Part shown: positions 37,286 through 51,675 of the stretch, piece by piece
Layout: each line of letters opens with the position of its first letter
How positions within the stretch are numbered: the first letter of the stretch is position 1
Assembly (NCBI GenBank): GCA_963920525.1
Contig: OY986439.1
Location: 67,001-131,000, forward strand
DNA length: 64,000 bases
Origin: Dichetophora obliterata
Lineage: Eukaryota; Arthropoda; Insecta; Diptera; Sciomyzidae
Reading direction: 5' to 3'
The notes under the pieces: generated by a model
What the model was told of the DNA's origin: nothing
What the model saw: only the letters and a program-made list of their open reading frames with translations
The model's database searches: none
Program-made: the position numbers and the translations under genes

Positions 37286-37818
37286 GTGCCCTTTTTTGTC
37301 AATTTTTATTTTTTTTATTTATTTTCTAAAATAAAAACTACATATCAGATAAGGACGATTCATGCATTAAAATGAGCACCAGGTCCTCGTCCTTAAGAAG
37401 GGATACTCCTTTGTCCAAATGCCGTTTGCTCTATCTCTTGTAGTTAGGAGTTGTAGAACACTTTTTGGAGTGGAAGCTGGCCAAAAACATGTGCTTTTTC
37501 CGTCATAACTCGCAAACCATACATCCTACAAGGACGATTTATACACCAAATTGTTTCTAATACATATATACACAAGACTGCATATTCAGAAAAAAGTTTT
37601 CTGGATTTTGATTTTTTTTCAAGAATCTTAGTTAAAATTTTTTACATGAATCATAGTTTTTGACGTGGTTTTTTGCGATTTTTTTGATTTTTTAGCCATA
37701 ACTTCTAAACCATACATCATAAAAGGACGATTTATGCATCAAAATGTTCCTTAAGCTACTGCCCACAAGACTGTATCCTTAAAATAATTTTAAAAATTAG
37801 ATTTCATGTTAATTTCAT
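37286..37818 (+). repeat. Canonical monomer between higher-order copies
   Basis: This is a 533-bp canonical unit separating the eight-unit copy 1 from the next B unit. Its counterpart after copy 3 (45280) has the AAC hairpin centre instead, so the position is conserved but the unit is not. Confidence 0.88.
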
Positions 37819-39950
37819 GTGCCCTTTTTTGTCAATTTTTATTTTTTTTATTTATTTTCTAAAATAAAAACTACATATCAGATAAGGACGATTCATGCAT
37901 TAAAATGAGCACCAGGTCCTCGTCCTTAAGAAGGGATACTCCTTTGTCCAAATGCCGTTTGCTCTATCTCTTGTAGTTAGGAGTTGTAGAACACTTTTTG
38001 GAGTGAAAGCTGGCCAAAAACATGTGCTTTTTCCGTCATAACTCGCAAACCATACATCCTACAAGGACGATTTATACACCAAATTGTTTCTAATACATAT
38101 ATACACAAGACTGCAAATTCGGAAAAAAGTTTTCTGGAATTTGATTTTTTTTCAAGAATCTTAGTTAAAATTTTTTACATGAATCATAGTTTTTGACGTG
38201 GTTTTTTGCGATTTTTTTGATTTTTTGGCCATAACTTCTAAACCATACATCATAAAAGGACGATTTATGCATCAAAATGTTTCTTAAGCTACTGCCCACA
38301 AGACTGTATCCTTAAAATAATTTTAAAAATTAGATTTCATGTTAATTTCATGTGCCCTTTTTTGTCAATTTTTATTTTTTTTATTTATTTTCTAAAATAA
38401 AAACTACATATCAGATAAGGACGATTCATGCATTAAAATGAGCACCAGGTCCTCGTCCTTAAGAAGGGATACTCCTTTGTCCAAATGCCGTTTGCTCTAT
38501 CTCTTGTAGTTAGGAGTTGTAGAACACTTTTTGGAGTGGAAGCTGGCCAAAAACATGTGCTTTTTCCGTCATAACTCGCAAACCATACATCCTACAAGGA
38601 CGATTTATACACCAAATTGTTTCTAATACATATATACACAAGACTGCATATTCAGAAAAAAGTTTTCTGGATTTTGATTTTTTTTCAAGAATCTTAGTTA
38701 AAATTTTTTACATGAATCATAGTTTTTGACGTGGTTTTTTGCGATTTTTTTGATTTTTTAGCCATAACTTCTAAACCATACATCATAAAAGGACGATTTA
38801 TGCATCAAAATGTTCCTTAAGCTACTGCCCACAAGACTGTATCCTTAAAATAATTTTAAAAATTAGATTTCATGTTAATTTCATGTGCCCTTTTTTGTCA
38901 ATTTTTATTTTTTTTATTTATTTTCTAAAATAAAAACTACATATCAGATAAGGACGATTCATGCATTAAAATGAGCACCAGGTCCTCGTCCTTAAGAAGG
39001 AATACTCCTTTGTCCAAATGCCGTTTGCTCTATCTCTTGTAGTTAGGAGTTGTAGAACACTTTTTGGAGTGGAAGCTGGCCAAAAACATGTGCTTTTTCC
39101 GTCATAACTCGCAAACCATACATCCTACAAGTACGATTTATACACCAAATTGTTTCTAATACATATATACACAAGACTGCATATTCAGAAAAAACTTTTC
39201 TGGATTTTGATTTTTTTTCAAGAATCTTAGTTAAAATTTTTTACATGAATCATAGTTTTTGACGTGGTTTTTTGCGATTTTTTTGATTTTTTAGCCATAA
39301 CTTCTAAACCATACATCATAAAAGGACGATTTATGCATCAAAATGTTCCTTAAGCTACTGCCCATAAGACTGTATCCTTAAAATAATTTTAAAAATTAGA
39401 TTTCATGTTAATTTCATGTGCCCTTTTTTGTCAATTTTTATTTTTTTTATTTATTTTCTAAAATAAAAACTACATATCAGATAAGGACGATTCATGCATT
39501 AAAATGAGCACCAGGTCCTCGTCCTTAAGAAGGGATACTCCTTTGTCCAAATGCCGTTTGCTCTATCTCTTGTAGTCAGGAGTTGTAGAACACTTTTTGG
39601 AGTGGAAGCTGGCCAAAAACATGTGCTTTTTCCGTCATAACTCGCAAACCATACATCCTACAAGGACGATTTATACACCAAATTGTTTCTAATACATATA
39701 TACACAAGACTGCAAATTCGGAAAAAAGTTTTCTGGATTTTGATTTTTTTTCAAGAATCTTAGTTAAAATTTTTTACATGAATCATAGTTTTTGACGTGG
39801 TTTTTTGCGATTTTTTTGATTTTTTAGCCATAACTTCTAAACCATACATCATAAAAGGACGATTTATGCATCAAAATGTTCCTTAAGCTACTGCCCACAA
39901 GACTGTATCCTTAAAATAATTTTAAAAATTAGATTTCATGTTAATTTCAT
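37819..39950 (+). repeat. Higher-order repeat B-C-D-E, copy 2 (four monomers, 2132 bp)
   Basis: Units B 37819, C 38352, D 38885 and E 39418. The block lies in direct tandem with 39951-42082. The D units at 38885 and 41017 share CTGCCCATAAGAC, absent from the D unit at 34089, so copies 2 and 3 separated from each other after copy 1 split off. Private changes here: CAAGTACGAT in D and GTAGTCAGG in E. Those two are the only differences from 39951-42082 that I found. Confidence 0.9.
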
Positions 39951-42900
39951 GTGCCCTTTTTTGTCAATTTTTATTTTTTTTATTTATTTTCTAAAATAAA
40001 AACTACATATCAGATAAGGACGATTCATGCATTAAAATGAGCACCAGGTCCTCGTCCTTAAGAAGGGATACTCCTTTGTCCAAATGCCGTTTGCTCTATC
40101 TCTTGTAGTTAGGAGTTGTAGAACACTTTTTGGAGTGAAAGCTGGCCAAAAACATGTGCTTTTTCCGTCATAACTCGCAAACCATACATCCTACAAGGAC
40201 GATTTATACACCAAATTGTTTCTAATACATATATACACAAGACTGCAAATTCGGAAAAAAGTTTTCTGGAATTTGATTTTTTTTCAAGAATCTTAGTTAA
40301 AATTTTTTACATGAATCATAGTTTTTGACGTGGTTTTTTGCGATTTTTTTGATTTTTTGGCCATAACTTCTAAACCATACATCATAAAAGGACGATTTAT
40401 GCATCAAAATGTTTCTTAAGCTACTGCCCACAAGACTGTATCCTTAAAATAATTTTAAAAATTAGATTTCATGTTAATTTCATGTGCCCTTTTTTGTCAA
40501 TTTTTATTTTTTTTATTTATTTTCTAAAATAAAAACTACATATCAGATAAGGACGATTCATGCATTAAAATGAGCACCAGGTCCTCGTCCTTAAGAAGGG
40601 ATACTCCTTTGTCCAAATGCCGTTTGCTCTATCTCTTGTAGTTAGGAGTTGTAGAACACTTTTTGGAGTGGAAGCTGGCCAAAAACATGTGCTTTTTCCG
40701 TCATAACTCGCAAACCATACATCCTACAAGGACGATTTATACACCAAATTGTTTCTAATACATATATACACAAGACTGCATATTCAGAAAAAAGTTTTCT
40801 GGATTTTGATTTTTTTTCAAGAATCTTAGTTAAAATTTTTTACATGAATCATAGTTTTTGACGTGGTTTTTTGCGATTTTTTTGATTTTTTAGCCATAAC
40901 TTCTAAACCATACATCATAAAAGGACGATTTATGCATCAAAATGTTCCTTAAGCTACTGCCCACAAGACTGTATCCTTAAAATAATTTTAAAAATTAGAT
41001 TTCATGTTAATTTCATGTGCCCTTTTTTGTCAATTTTTATTTTTTTTATTTATTTTCTAAAATAAAAACTACATATCAGATAAGGACGATTCATGCATTA
41101 AAATGAGCACCAGGTCCTCGTCCTTAAGAAGGAATACTCCTTTGTCCAAATGCCGTTTGCTCTATCTCTTGTAGTTAGGAGTTGTAGAACACTTTTTGGA
41201 GTGGAAGCTGGCCAAAAACATGTGCTTTTTCCGTCATAACTCGCAAACCATACATCCTACAAGGACGATTTATACACCAAATTGTTTCTAATACATATAT
41301 ACACAAGACTGCATATTCAGAAAAAACTTTTCTGGATTTTGATTTTTTTTCAAGAATCTTAGTTAAAATTTTTTACATGAATCATAGTTTTTGACGTGGT
41401 TTTTTGCGATTTTTTTGATTTTTTAGCCATAACTTCTAAACCATACATCATAAAAGGACGATTTATGCATCAAAATGTTCCTTAAGCTACTGCCCATAAG
41501 ACTGTATCCTTAAAATAATTTTAAAAATTAGATTTCATGTTAATTTCATGTGCCCTTTTTTGTCAATTTTTATTTTTTTTATTTATTTTCTAAAATAAAA
41601 ACTACATATCAGATAAGGACGATTCATGCATTAAAATGAGCACCAGGTCCTCGTCCTTAAGAAGGGATACTCCTTTGTCCAAATGCCGTTTGCTCTATCT
41701 CTTGTAGTTAGGAGTTGTAGAACACTTTTTGGAGTGGAAGCTGGCCAAAAACATGTGCTTTTTCCGTCATAACTCGCAAACCATACATCCTACAAGGACG
41801 ATTTATACACCAAATTGTTTCTAATACATATATACACAAGACTGCAAATTCGGAAAAAAGTTTTCTGGATTTTGATTTTTTTTCAAGAATCTTAGTTAAA
41901 ATTTTTTACATGAATCATAGTTTTTGACGTGGTTTTTTGCGATTTTTTTGATTTTTTAGCCATAACTTCTAAACCATACATCATAAAAGGACGATTTATG
42001 CATCAAAATGTTCCTTAAGCTACTGCCCACAAGACTGTATCCTTAAAATAATTTTAAAAATTAGATTTCATGTTAATTTCATGTGCCCTTTTTTGTCAAT
42101 TTTTATTTTTTTTATTTATTTTCTAAAATAAAAACTACATATCAGATAAGGACGATTCATGCATTAAAATGAGCACCAGGTCCTCGTCCTTAAGAAGGGA
42201 TACTCCTTTGTCCAAATGCCGTTTGCTCTATCTCTTGTAGTTAGGAGTTGTAGAACACTTTTTGGAGTGGAAGCTGGCCAAAAACATGTGCTTTTTCCGT
42301 CATAACTCGCAAACCATACATCCTACAAGGACGATTTATACACCAAATTGTTTCTAATACATATATACACAAGACTGCATATTCAGAAAAAAGTTTTCTG
42401 AATTTTGATTTTTTTTCAAGAATCTTAGTTAAAATTTTTTACATGAATCATAGTTTTTGACGTGGTTTTTTGCGATTTTTTTTATTTTTTAGCCATAACT
42501 TCTAAACCATACATCATAAAAGGACGATTTATGCATCAAAATGTTCCTTAAGCTACTGCCCACAAGACTGTATCCTTAAAATAATTTTAAAAATTAGATT
42601 TCATGTTAATTTCATGTGCCCTTTTTTGTCAATTTTTATTTTTTTTATTTATTTTCTAAAATAAAAACTACATATCAGATAAGGACGATTCATGCATTAA
42701 AATGAGCACCAGGTCCTCGTCCTTAAGAAGGGATACTCCTTTGTCCAAATGCCGTTTGCTCTATCTCTTGTAGTTAGGAGTTGTAGAACACTTTTTGGAG
42801 TGGAAGCTGGCCAAAAACATGTGCTTTTTCCGTCATAACTCGCAAACCATACATCCTACAAGGACGATTTATACACCAAATTGTTTCTAATACATATATA

Positions 42901-45279
42901 CACAAGACTGCATATTCAGAAAAAACTTTTCTGGATTTTGATTTTTTTTCAAGAATCTTAGTTAAAATTTTTTACATGAATCATAGTTTTTGACGTGGTT
43001 TTTTGCGACTTTTTTGATTTTTTAGCCATAACTTCTAAACCATACATCATAAAAGGACGATTTATGCATCAAAATGTTCCTTAAGCTACTGCCCACAAGA
43101 CTGTATCCTTAAAATAATTTTAAAAATTAGATTTCATGTTAATTTCATGTGCCCTTTTTGTCAATTTTTATTTTTTTTATTTATTTTCTAAAATAAAAAC
43201 TACATATCAGATAAGGACGATTCATGCATTAAAATGAGCACCAGGTCCTCGTCCTTAAGAAGGGATACTCCTTTGTCCAAATGCCGTTTGCTCTATCTCT
43301 TGTAGTTAGGAGTTGTAGAACACTTTTTGGAGTGGAAGCTGGCCAAAAACATGTGCTTTTTCCGTCATAACTCGCAAACCATACATCCTACAAGGACGAT
43401 TTATACACCAAATTGTTTCTAATACATATATACACAAGACTGCATATTCAGAAAAAACTTTTCTGGATTTTGATTTTTTTTCAAGAATCTTATTTAAAAT
43501 TTTTTACATGAATCATAGTTTTTGACGTGGTTTTTTGCGATTTTTTTGATTTTTTAGCCATAACTTCTAAACCATACATCATAAAAGGACGATTTATGCA
43601 TCAAAATGTTCCTTAAGCTACTGCCCACAAGACTGTATCCTTAAAATAATTTTAAAAATTAGATTTCATGTTAATTTCATGTGCCCTTTTTTGTCAATTT
43701 TTATTTTTTTTATTTATTTTCTAAAATAAAAACTACATATCAGATAAGGACGATTCATGCATTAAAATGAGCACCAGGTCCTCGTCCTTAAGAAGGGATA
43801 CTCCTTTGTCCAAATGCCGTTTGCTCTATCTCTTGTAGTTAGGAGTTGTAGAACACTTTTTGGAGTGGAAGCTGGCCAAAAACATGTGCTTTTTCCGTCA
43901 TAACTCGCAAACCATACATCCTACAAGGACGATTTATACACCAAATTGTTTCTAATACATATATACACAAGACTGCATATTCAGAAAAAAGTTTTCTGGA
44001 TTTTGATTTTTTTTCAAGAATCTTAGTTAAAATTTTTTACATGAATCATAGTTTTTGACGTGGTTTTTTGCGATTTTTTTGATTTTTTAGCCATAACTTC
44101 TAAACCATACATCATAAAAGGACGATTTATGCATCAAAATGTTCCTTAAGCTACTGCCCACAAGACTGTATCCTTAAAATAATTTTAAAAATTAGATTTC
44201 ATGTTAATTTCATGTGCCCTTTTTTGTCAATTTTTATTTTTTTTATTTATTTTCTAAAATAAAAACTACATATCAGATAAGGACGATTCATGCATTAAAA
44301 TGAGCACCAGGTCCTCGTCCTTAAGAAGGGATACTCCTTTGTCCAAATGCCGTTTGCTCTATCTCTTGTAGTTAGGAGTTGTAGAACACTTTTTGGAGTG
44401 GAAGCTGGCCAAAAACATGTGCTTTTTCCGTCATAACTCGCAAACCATACATCCTACAAGGACGATTTATACACCAAATTGTTTCTAATACATATATACA
44501 CAAGACTGCATATTTGGAAAAAAGTTTTCTGGAATGTGATTTTTTTTCAAGAATCTTAGTTAAAATTTTTTACATGAATCATAGTTTTTGACGTGGTTTT
44601 TTGCGATTTTTTTGATTTTTTAGCCATAACTTCTAAACCATACATCATAAAAGGACGATTTATGCATCAAAATGTTCCTTAAGCTACTGCCCACAAGACT
44701 GTATCCTTAAAATAATTTTAAAAATTAGATTTCATGTTAATTTCATGTGCCCTTTTTTGTCAATTTTTATTTTTTTTATTTATTTTCTAAAATAAAAACT
44801 ACATATCAGATAAGGACGATTCATGCATTTAAATGAGCACCAGGTCCTCGTCCTTAAGAAGGGATACTCCTTTGTCCAAATGCCGTTTGCTCTATCTCTT
44901 GTAGTTAGGAGTTGTAGAACACTTTTTGGAGTGGAAGCTGGCCAAAAACATGTGCTTTTTCCGTCATAACTCGCAAACCATACATCCTACAAGGACGATT
45001 TATACACCAAATTGTTTCTAATACATATATACACAAGACTGCATATTCAGAAAAAAGTTTTCTGGAATTTGATTTTTTTTCAAGAATCTTAGTTAAAATT
45101 TTTTACATGAATCATAGTTTTTGACGTGGTTTTTTGCGATTTTTTTGATTTTTTAGCCATAACTTCTAAACCATACATCATAAAAGGACGATTTATGCAT
45201 CAAAATGTTCCTTAAGCTACTGCCCACAAGACTGTATCCTTAAAATAATTTTAAAAATTAGATTTCATGTTAATTTCAT
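39951..45279 (+). repeat. Higher-order repeat, copy 3 (ten monomers)
   Basis: Units B 39951, C 40484, D 41017, E 41550, F 42083 and G 42616 repeat copy 1. Then 43149 (532 bp) carries the start of H (GTGCCCTTTTTGTC) with an AAC centre and CTTATTTAAA, 43681 is canonical, 44214 carries the later part of H (CATATTTGG, GGAATGTG), and I is 44747 (GCATTTAAAT). Copy 1 thus looks like this copy minus 1,066 bp removed in register within H. Confidence 0.88.
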
Positions 45280-47412
45280 GTGCCCTTTTTTGTCAATTTT
45301 TATTTTTTTTATTTATTTTCTAAAATAAAAACTACATATCAGATAAGGACGATTCATGCATTAAAATGAGCACCAGGTCCTCGTCCTTAAGAAGGGATAC
45401 TCCTTTGTCCAAATGCCGTTTGCTCTATCTCTTGTAGTTAGGAGTTGTAGAACACTTTTTGGAGTGGAAGCTGGCCAAAAACATGTGCTTTTTCCGTCAT
45501 AACTCGCAAACCATACATCCTACAAGGACGATTTATACACCAAATTGTTTCTAATACATATATACACAAGACTGCATATTCAGAAAAAACTTTTCTGGAT
45601 TTTGATTTTTTTTCAAGAATCTTAGTTAAAATTTTTTACATGAATCATAGTTTTTGACGTGGTTTTTTGCGATTTTTTTGATTTTTTAGCCATAACTTCT
45701 AAACCATACATCATAAAAGGACGATTTATGCATCAAAATGTTCCTTAAGCTACTGCCCACAAGACTGTATCCTTAAAATAATTTTAAAAATTAGATTTCA
45801 TGTTAATTTCATGTGCCCTTTTTTGTCAATTTTTATTTTTTTTATTTATTTTCTAAAATAAAAACTACATATCAGATAAGGACGATTCATGCATTAAAAT
45901 GAGCACCAGGTCCTCGTCCTTAAGAAGGGATACTCCTTTGTCCAAATGCCGTTTGCTCTATCTCTTGTAGTTAGGAGTTGTAGAACACTTTTTGGAGTGG
46001 AAAGTGGCCAAAAACATGTGCTTTTTCCGTCATAACTCGCAAACCATACATCCTACAAGGACGATTTATACACCAAATTGTTTCTAATACATATATACAC
46101 AAGACTGCATATTCAGAAAAAAGTTTTCTGGATTTTGATTTTTTTTTCAAGAATCTTAGTTAAAATTTTTTACATGAATCATAGTTTTTGACGTGGTTTT
46201 TTGCGATTTTTTTGATTTTTTAGCCATAACTTCTAAACCATACATCATAAAAGGACGATTTATGCATCAAAATGTTCCTTAAGCTACTGCCCACAAGAAT
46301 GTATCCTTAAAATAATTTTAAAAATTAGATTTCATGTTAATTTCATGTGCCCTTTTTTGTCAATTTTTATTTTTTTTATTTATTTTCTAAAATAAAAACT
46401 ACATATCAGATAAGGACGATTCATGCATTAAAATGAGCACCAGGTCCTCGTCCTTAAGAAGGGATACTCCTTTGTCCAAATGCCGTTTGCTCTATCTCTT
46501 GTAGTTAGGAGTTGTAGAACACTTTTTGGAGTGGAAGCTGGCCAAAAACATGTGCTTTTTCCGTCATAACTCGCAAACCATACATCCTACAAGGACGATT
46601 TATACACCAAATTGTTTCTAATACATATAAACACAAGACTGCATAGTCAGAAAAAACTTTTCTGGATTTTGATTTTTTTTCAAGAATCTTAGTTAAAATT
46701 TTTTACATGAATCATAGTTTTTGACGTGGTTTTTTGCGATTTTTTTGATTTTTTAGCCATAACTTCTAAACCATACATCATAAAAGGACGATTTATGCAT
46801 CAAAATGTTCCTTAAGCTACTGCCCACAAGACTGTATCCTTAAAATAATTTTAAAAATTAGATTTCATGTTAATTTCATGTGCCATTTTTTGTCAATTTT
46901 TATTTTTTTTATTTATTTTCTAAAATAAAAACTACATATCAGATAAGGACGATTCATGCATTAAAATGAGCACCAGGTCCTCGTCCTTAAGAAGGGATAC
47001 TCCTTTGTCCAAATGCCGTTTGCTCTATCTCTTGTAGTTAGGAGTTGTAGAACACTTTTTGGAGTGGAAGCTGGCCAAAAACATGTGCTTTTTCCGTCAT
47101 AACTCGCAAACCATACATCCTACAAGGACGATTTATACACCAAATTGTTTCTAATACATATATACACAAGACTGCAAATTCAGAAAAAAGTTTTCTGGAA
47201 TGTGATTTTTTTTCAAGAATCTTAGTTAAAATTTTTTACATGAATCATAGTTTTTGACGTGGTTTTTTGCGATTTTTTTGATTTTTTAGCCATAACTTCT
47301 AAACCATACATCATAAAAGGACGATTTATGCATCAAAATGTTCCTTAAGCTACTGCCCACAAGACTGTATCCTTAAAATAATTTTAAAAATTAGATTTCA
47401 TGTTAATTTCAT
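45280..47412 (+). repeat. Four mixed monomers
   Basis: The units start at 45280 (AAC centre), 45813 (534 bp, GGAAAGTGGCC, AAGAATGTAT), 46347 (TATAAACAC, CATAGTCAG) and 46880 (GTGCCATTTTTTG, AAATTCAG with GGAATGTG). The last is the first of a hybrid type common further right (50611, 52210, 57546, 58612). Confidence 0.9.
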
Positions 47413-48478
47413 GTGCCCTTTTTTGTCAATTTTTATTTTTTTTATTTATTTTCTAAAATAAAAACTACATATCAGATAAGGACGATTCATGAATTAAAAT
47501 GAGCACCAGGTCCTCGTCCTTAAGAAGGGATACTCCTTTGTCCAAATGCCGTTTGCTCTATCTCTTGTAGTTAGGAGTTGTAGAACACTTTTTGGAGTGG
47601 AAGCTGGCCAAAAACATGTGCTTTTTCCGTCATAACTCGCAAACCATACATCCTACAAGGACGATTTATACACCAAATTGTTTCTAATACATATATACAC
47701 AAGACTGCATATTCAGAAAAAAGTTTTCTGGATTTTGATTTTTTTTCAAGAATCTTAGTTAAAATTTTTTACATGAATCATAGTTTTTGACGTGGTTTTT
47801 TGCGATTTTTTTGATTTTTTAGCCATAACTTCTAAACCATACATCATAAAAGGACGATTTATGCATCAAAATGTTCCTTAAGCTACTGCCCACAAGACTG
47901 TATCCTTAAAATAATTTTAAAATTAGATTTCATGTTAATTTCATGTGCCCTTTTTTGTCAATTTTTATTTTTTTTATTTATTTTCTAAAATAAAAACTAC
48001 ATATCAGATAAGGACGATTCATGCATTAAAATGAGCACCAGGTCCTCGTCCTTAAGAAGGGATACTCCTTTGTCCAAATGCCGTTTGCTCTATCTCTTGT
48101 AGTTTAGGAGTTGTAGAACACTTTTTGGAGTGAAAGCTGGCCAAAAACATGTGCTTTTTCCGTCATAACTCGCAAACCATACATCCTACAAGGACGATTT
48201 ATACACCAAATTGTTTCTAATACATATATACACAAGACTGCAAATTCGGAAAAAAGTTTTCTGGAATGTGATTTTTTTTCAAGAATCTTAGTTAAAATTT
48301 TTTACATGAATCATAGTTTTTGACGTGGTTTTTTGCGATTTTTTTGATTTTTTAGCCATAACTTCTAAACCATACATCATAAAAGGACGATTTATGCATC
48401 AAAATGTTCCTTAAGCTACTGCCCATAAGACTGTATCCTTAAAATAATTTTAAAAATTAGATTTCATGTTAATTTCAT
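47413..48478 (+). repeat. Two-monomer duplication, copy 1 (1066 bp)
   Basis: Unit 47413 (532 bp, one A fewer in TTTTAAAATTAG, CATGAATTAAAATG) and unit 47945 (534 bp, GTTTAGGAG, GAGTGAAAG, AAATTCGG, CTGCCCATAAG). The pair repeats directly at 48479-49544. The 47945 unit is the first of the 534-bp GTTTAGGAG family. Confidence 0.9.
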
Positions 48479-49544
48479 GTGCCCTTTTTTGTCAATTTTT
48501 ATTTTTTTTATTTATTTTCTAAAATAAAAACTACATATCAGATAAGGACGATTCATGCATTAAAATGAGCACCAGGTCCTCGTCCTTAAGAAGGGATACT
48601 CCTTTGTCCAAATGCCGTTTGCTCTATCTCTTGTAGTTAGGAGTTGTAGAACACTTTTTGGAGTGGAAGCTGGCCAAAAACATGTGCTTTTTCCGTCATA
48701 ACTCGCAAACCATACATCCTACAAGGACGATTTATACACCAAATTGTTTCTAATACATATATACACAAGACTGCATATTCAGAAAAAAGTTTTCTGGATT
48801 TTGATTTTTTTTCAAGAATCTTAGTTAAAATTTTTTACATGAATCATAGTTTTTGACGTGGTTTTTTGCGATTTTTTTGATTTTTTAGAAATAACTTCTA
48901 AACCATACATCATAAAAGGACGATTTATGCATCAAAATGTTCCTTAAGCTACTGCCCACAAGACTGTATCCTTAAAATAATTTTAAAATTAGATTTCATG
49001 TTAATTTCATGTGCCCTTTTTTGTCAATTTTTATTTTTTTTATTTATTTTCTAAAATAAAAACTACATATCAGATAAGGACGATTCATGCATTAAAATGA
49101 GCACCAGGTCCTCGTCCTTAAGAAGGGATACTCCTTTGTCCAAATGCCGTTTGCTCTATCTCTTGTAGTTTAGGAGTTGTAGAACACTTTTTGGAGTGAA
49201 AGCTGGCCAAAAACATGTGCTTTTTCCGTCATAACTCGCAAACCATACATCCTACAAGGACGATTTATACACCAAATTGTTTCTAATACATATATACACA
49301 AGACTGCAAATTCGGAAAAAAGTTTTCTGGAATGTGATTTTTTTTCAAGAATCTTAGTTAAAATTTTTTACATGAATCATAGTTTTTGACGTGGTTTTTT
49401 GCGATTTTTTTGATTTTTTAGCCATAACTTCTAAACCATACATCATAAAAGGACGATTTATGCATCAAAATGTTCCTTAAGCTACTGCCCATAAGACTGT
49501 ATCCTTAAAATAATTTTAAAAATTAGATTTCATGTTAATTTCAT
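48479..49544 (+). repeat. Two-monomer duplication, copy 2 (1066 bp)
   Basis: Units 48479 (532 bp) and 49011 (534 bp) match the preceding pair. Two differences were found: GCATTAAAATG instead of GAATTAAAATG, and TTTTTTAGAAATAAC instead of the usual TTTTTTAGCCATAAC. Confidence 0.9.
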
Positions 49545-51675
49545 GTGCCCTTTTTTGTCAATTTTTATTTTTTTTATTTATTTTCTAAAATAAAAACTAC
49601 ATATCAGATAAGGACGATTCATGCATTAAAATGAGCACCAGGTCCTCGTCCTTAAGAAGGGATACTCCTTTGTCCAAATGCCGTTTGCTCTATCTCTTGT
49701 AGTTAGAAGTTGTAGAACACTTTTTGGAGTGGAAGCTGGCCAAAAACATGTGCTTTTTCCGTCATAACTCCCAAACCATACATCCTACAAGGACGATTTA
49801 TACACCAAATTGTTTCTAATACATATATACACAAGACTGCATATTCAGAAAAAACTTTTCTGGATTTTGATTTTTTTTCAAGAATCTTAGTTAAAATTTT
49901 TTACATGAATCATAGTTTTTGACGTGGTTTTTTGCGATTTTTTTGATTTTTTAGCCATAACTTCTAAACCATACATCATAAAAGGACGATTTATGCATCA
50001 AAATGTTCCTTAAGCTACTGCCCACAAGACTGTATCCTTAAAATAATTTTAAAAATTAGATTTCATGTTAATTTCATGTGCCCTTTTTTGTCAATTTTTA
50101 TTTTTTTTATTTATTTTCTAAAATAAAAACTACATATCAGATAAGGACGATTCATGCATTAAAATGAGCACCAGGTCCTCGTTCTTAAGAAGGGATACTC
50201 CTTTGTCCAAATGCCGTTTGCTATATCTCTTGTAGTTAGGAGTTGTAGAACACTTTTTGGAGTGGAAGCTGGCCAAAAACATGTGCTTTTTCCGTCATAA
50301 CTCGCAAACCATACATCCTACAAGGACGATTTATACACCAAATTGTTTCTAATACATATATACACAAGACTGCATATTCAGAAAAAACTTTTCTGGATTT
50401 TGATTTTTTTTCAAGAATCTTAGTTAAAATTTTTTACATGAATCATAGTTTTTGACGTGGTTTTTTGCGATTTTTTTGATTTTTTAGCCATAACTTCTAA
50501 ACCATACATCATAAAAGGACGATTTATGCATCAAAATGTTCCTTAAGCTACTGCCCACAAGACTGTATCCTTAAAATAATTTTAAAAATTAGATTTCATG
50601 TTAATTTCATGTGCCCTTTTTTGTCAATTTTTATTTTTTTTATTTATTTTCTAAAATAAAAACTACATATCAGATAAGGACGATTCATGCATTAAAATGA
50701 GCACCAGGTCCTCGTCCTTAAGAAGGGATACTCCTTTGTCCAAATGCCGTTTGCTCTATCTCTTGTAGTTAGGAGTTGTAGAACACTTTTTGGAGTGGAA
50801 GCTGGCCAAAAACATGTGCTTTTTCCGTCATAACTCGCAAACCATACATCCTACAAGGACGATTTATACACCAAATTGTTTCTAATACATATATACACAA
50901 GACTGCAAATTCAGAAAAAAGTTTTCTGGAATGTGATTTTTTTTCAAGAATCTTAGTTAAAATTTTTTACATGAATCATAGTTTTTGACGTGGTTTTTTG
51001 CGATTTTTTGATTTTTTAGCCATAACTTCTAAACCATACATCATAAAAGGACGATTTATGCATCAAAATGTTCCTTAAGCTACTGCCCACAAGACTGTAT
51101 CCTTAAAATAATTTTAAAAATTAGATTTCATGTTAATTTCATGTGCCCTTTTTTGTCAATTTTTATTTTTTTTATTTATTTTCTAAAATAAAAACTACAT
51201 ATCAGATAAGGACGATTCATGCATTAAAATGAGCACCAGGTCCTCGTCCTTAAGAAGGGATACTCCTTTGTCCAAATGCCGTTTGCTCTATCTCTTGTAG
51301 TTAGGAGTTGTAGAACACTTTTTGGAGTGGAAGCTGGCCAAAAACATGTGCTTTTTCCGTCATAACTCGCAAACCATACATCCTACAAGGACGATTTATA
51401 CACCAAATTGTTTCTAATACATATATACACAAGACTGCATATTCAGAAAAAAGTTTTCTGGATTTTGATTTTTTTTCAAGAATCTTAGTTAAAATTTTTT
51501 ACATGAATCATAGTTTTTGACGTGGTTTTTTGCGATTTTTTTGATTTTTTAGCCATAACTTCTAAACCATACATCATAAAAGGACGATTTATGCATCAAA
51601 ATGTTCCTTAAGCTACTGCCCACAAGACTGTATCCTTAAAATAATTTTAAAAATTAGATTTCATGTTAATTTCAT
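49545..51675 (+). repeat. Four mixed monomers
   Basis: The units start at 49545 (GTTAGAAGTTG, CTCCCAAACC, AAC centre), 50078 (CTCGTTCTTAAG, CTATATCTC), 50611 (532 bp, AAATTCAG with GGAATGTG, six-T middle T-tract) and 51143 (canonical). Confidence 0.9.
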
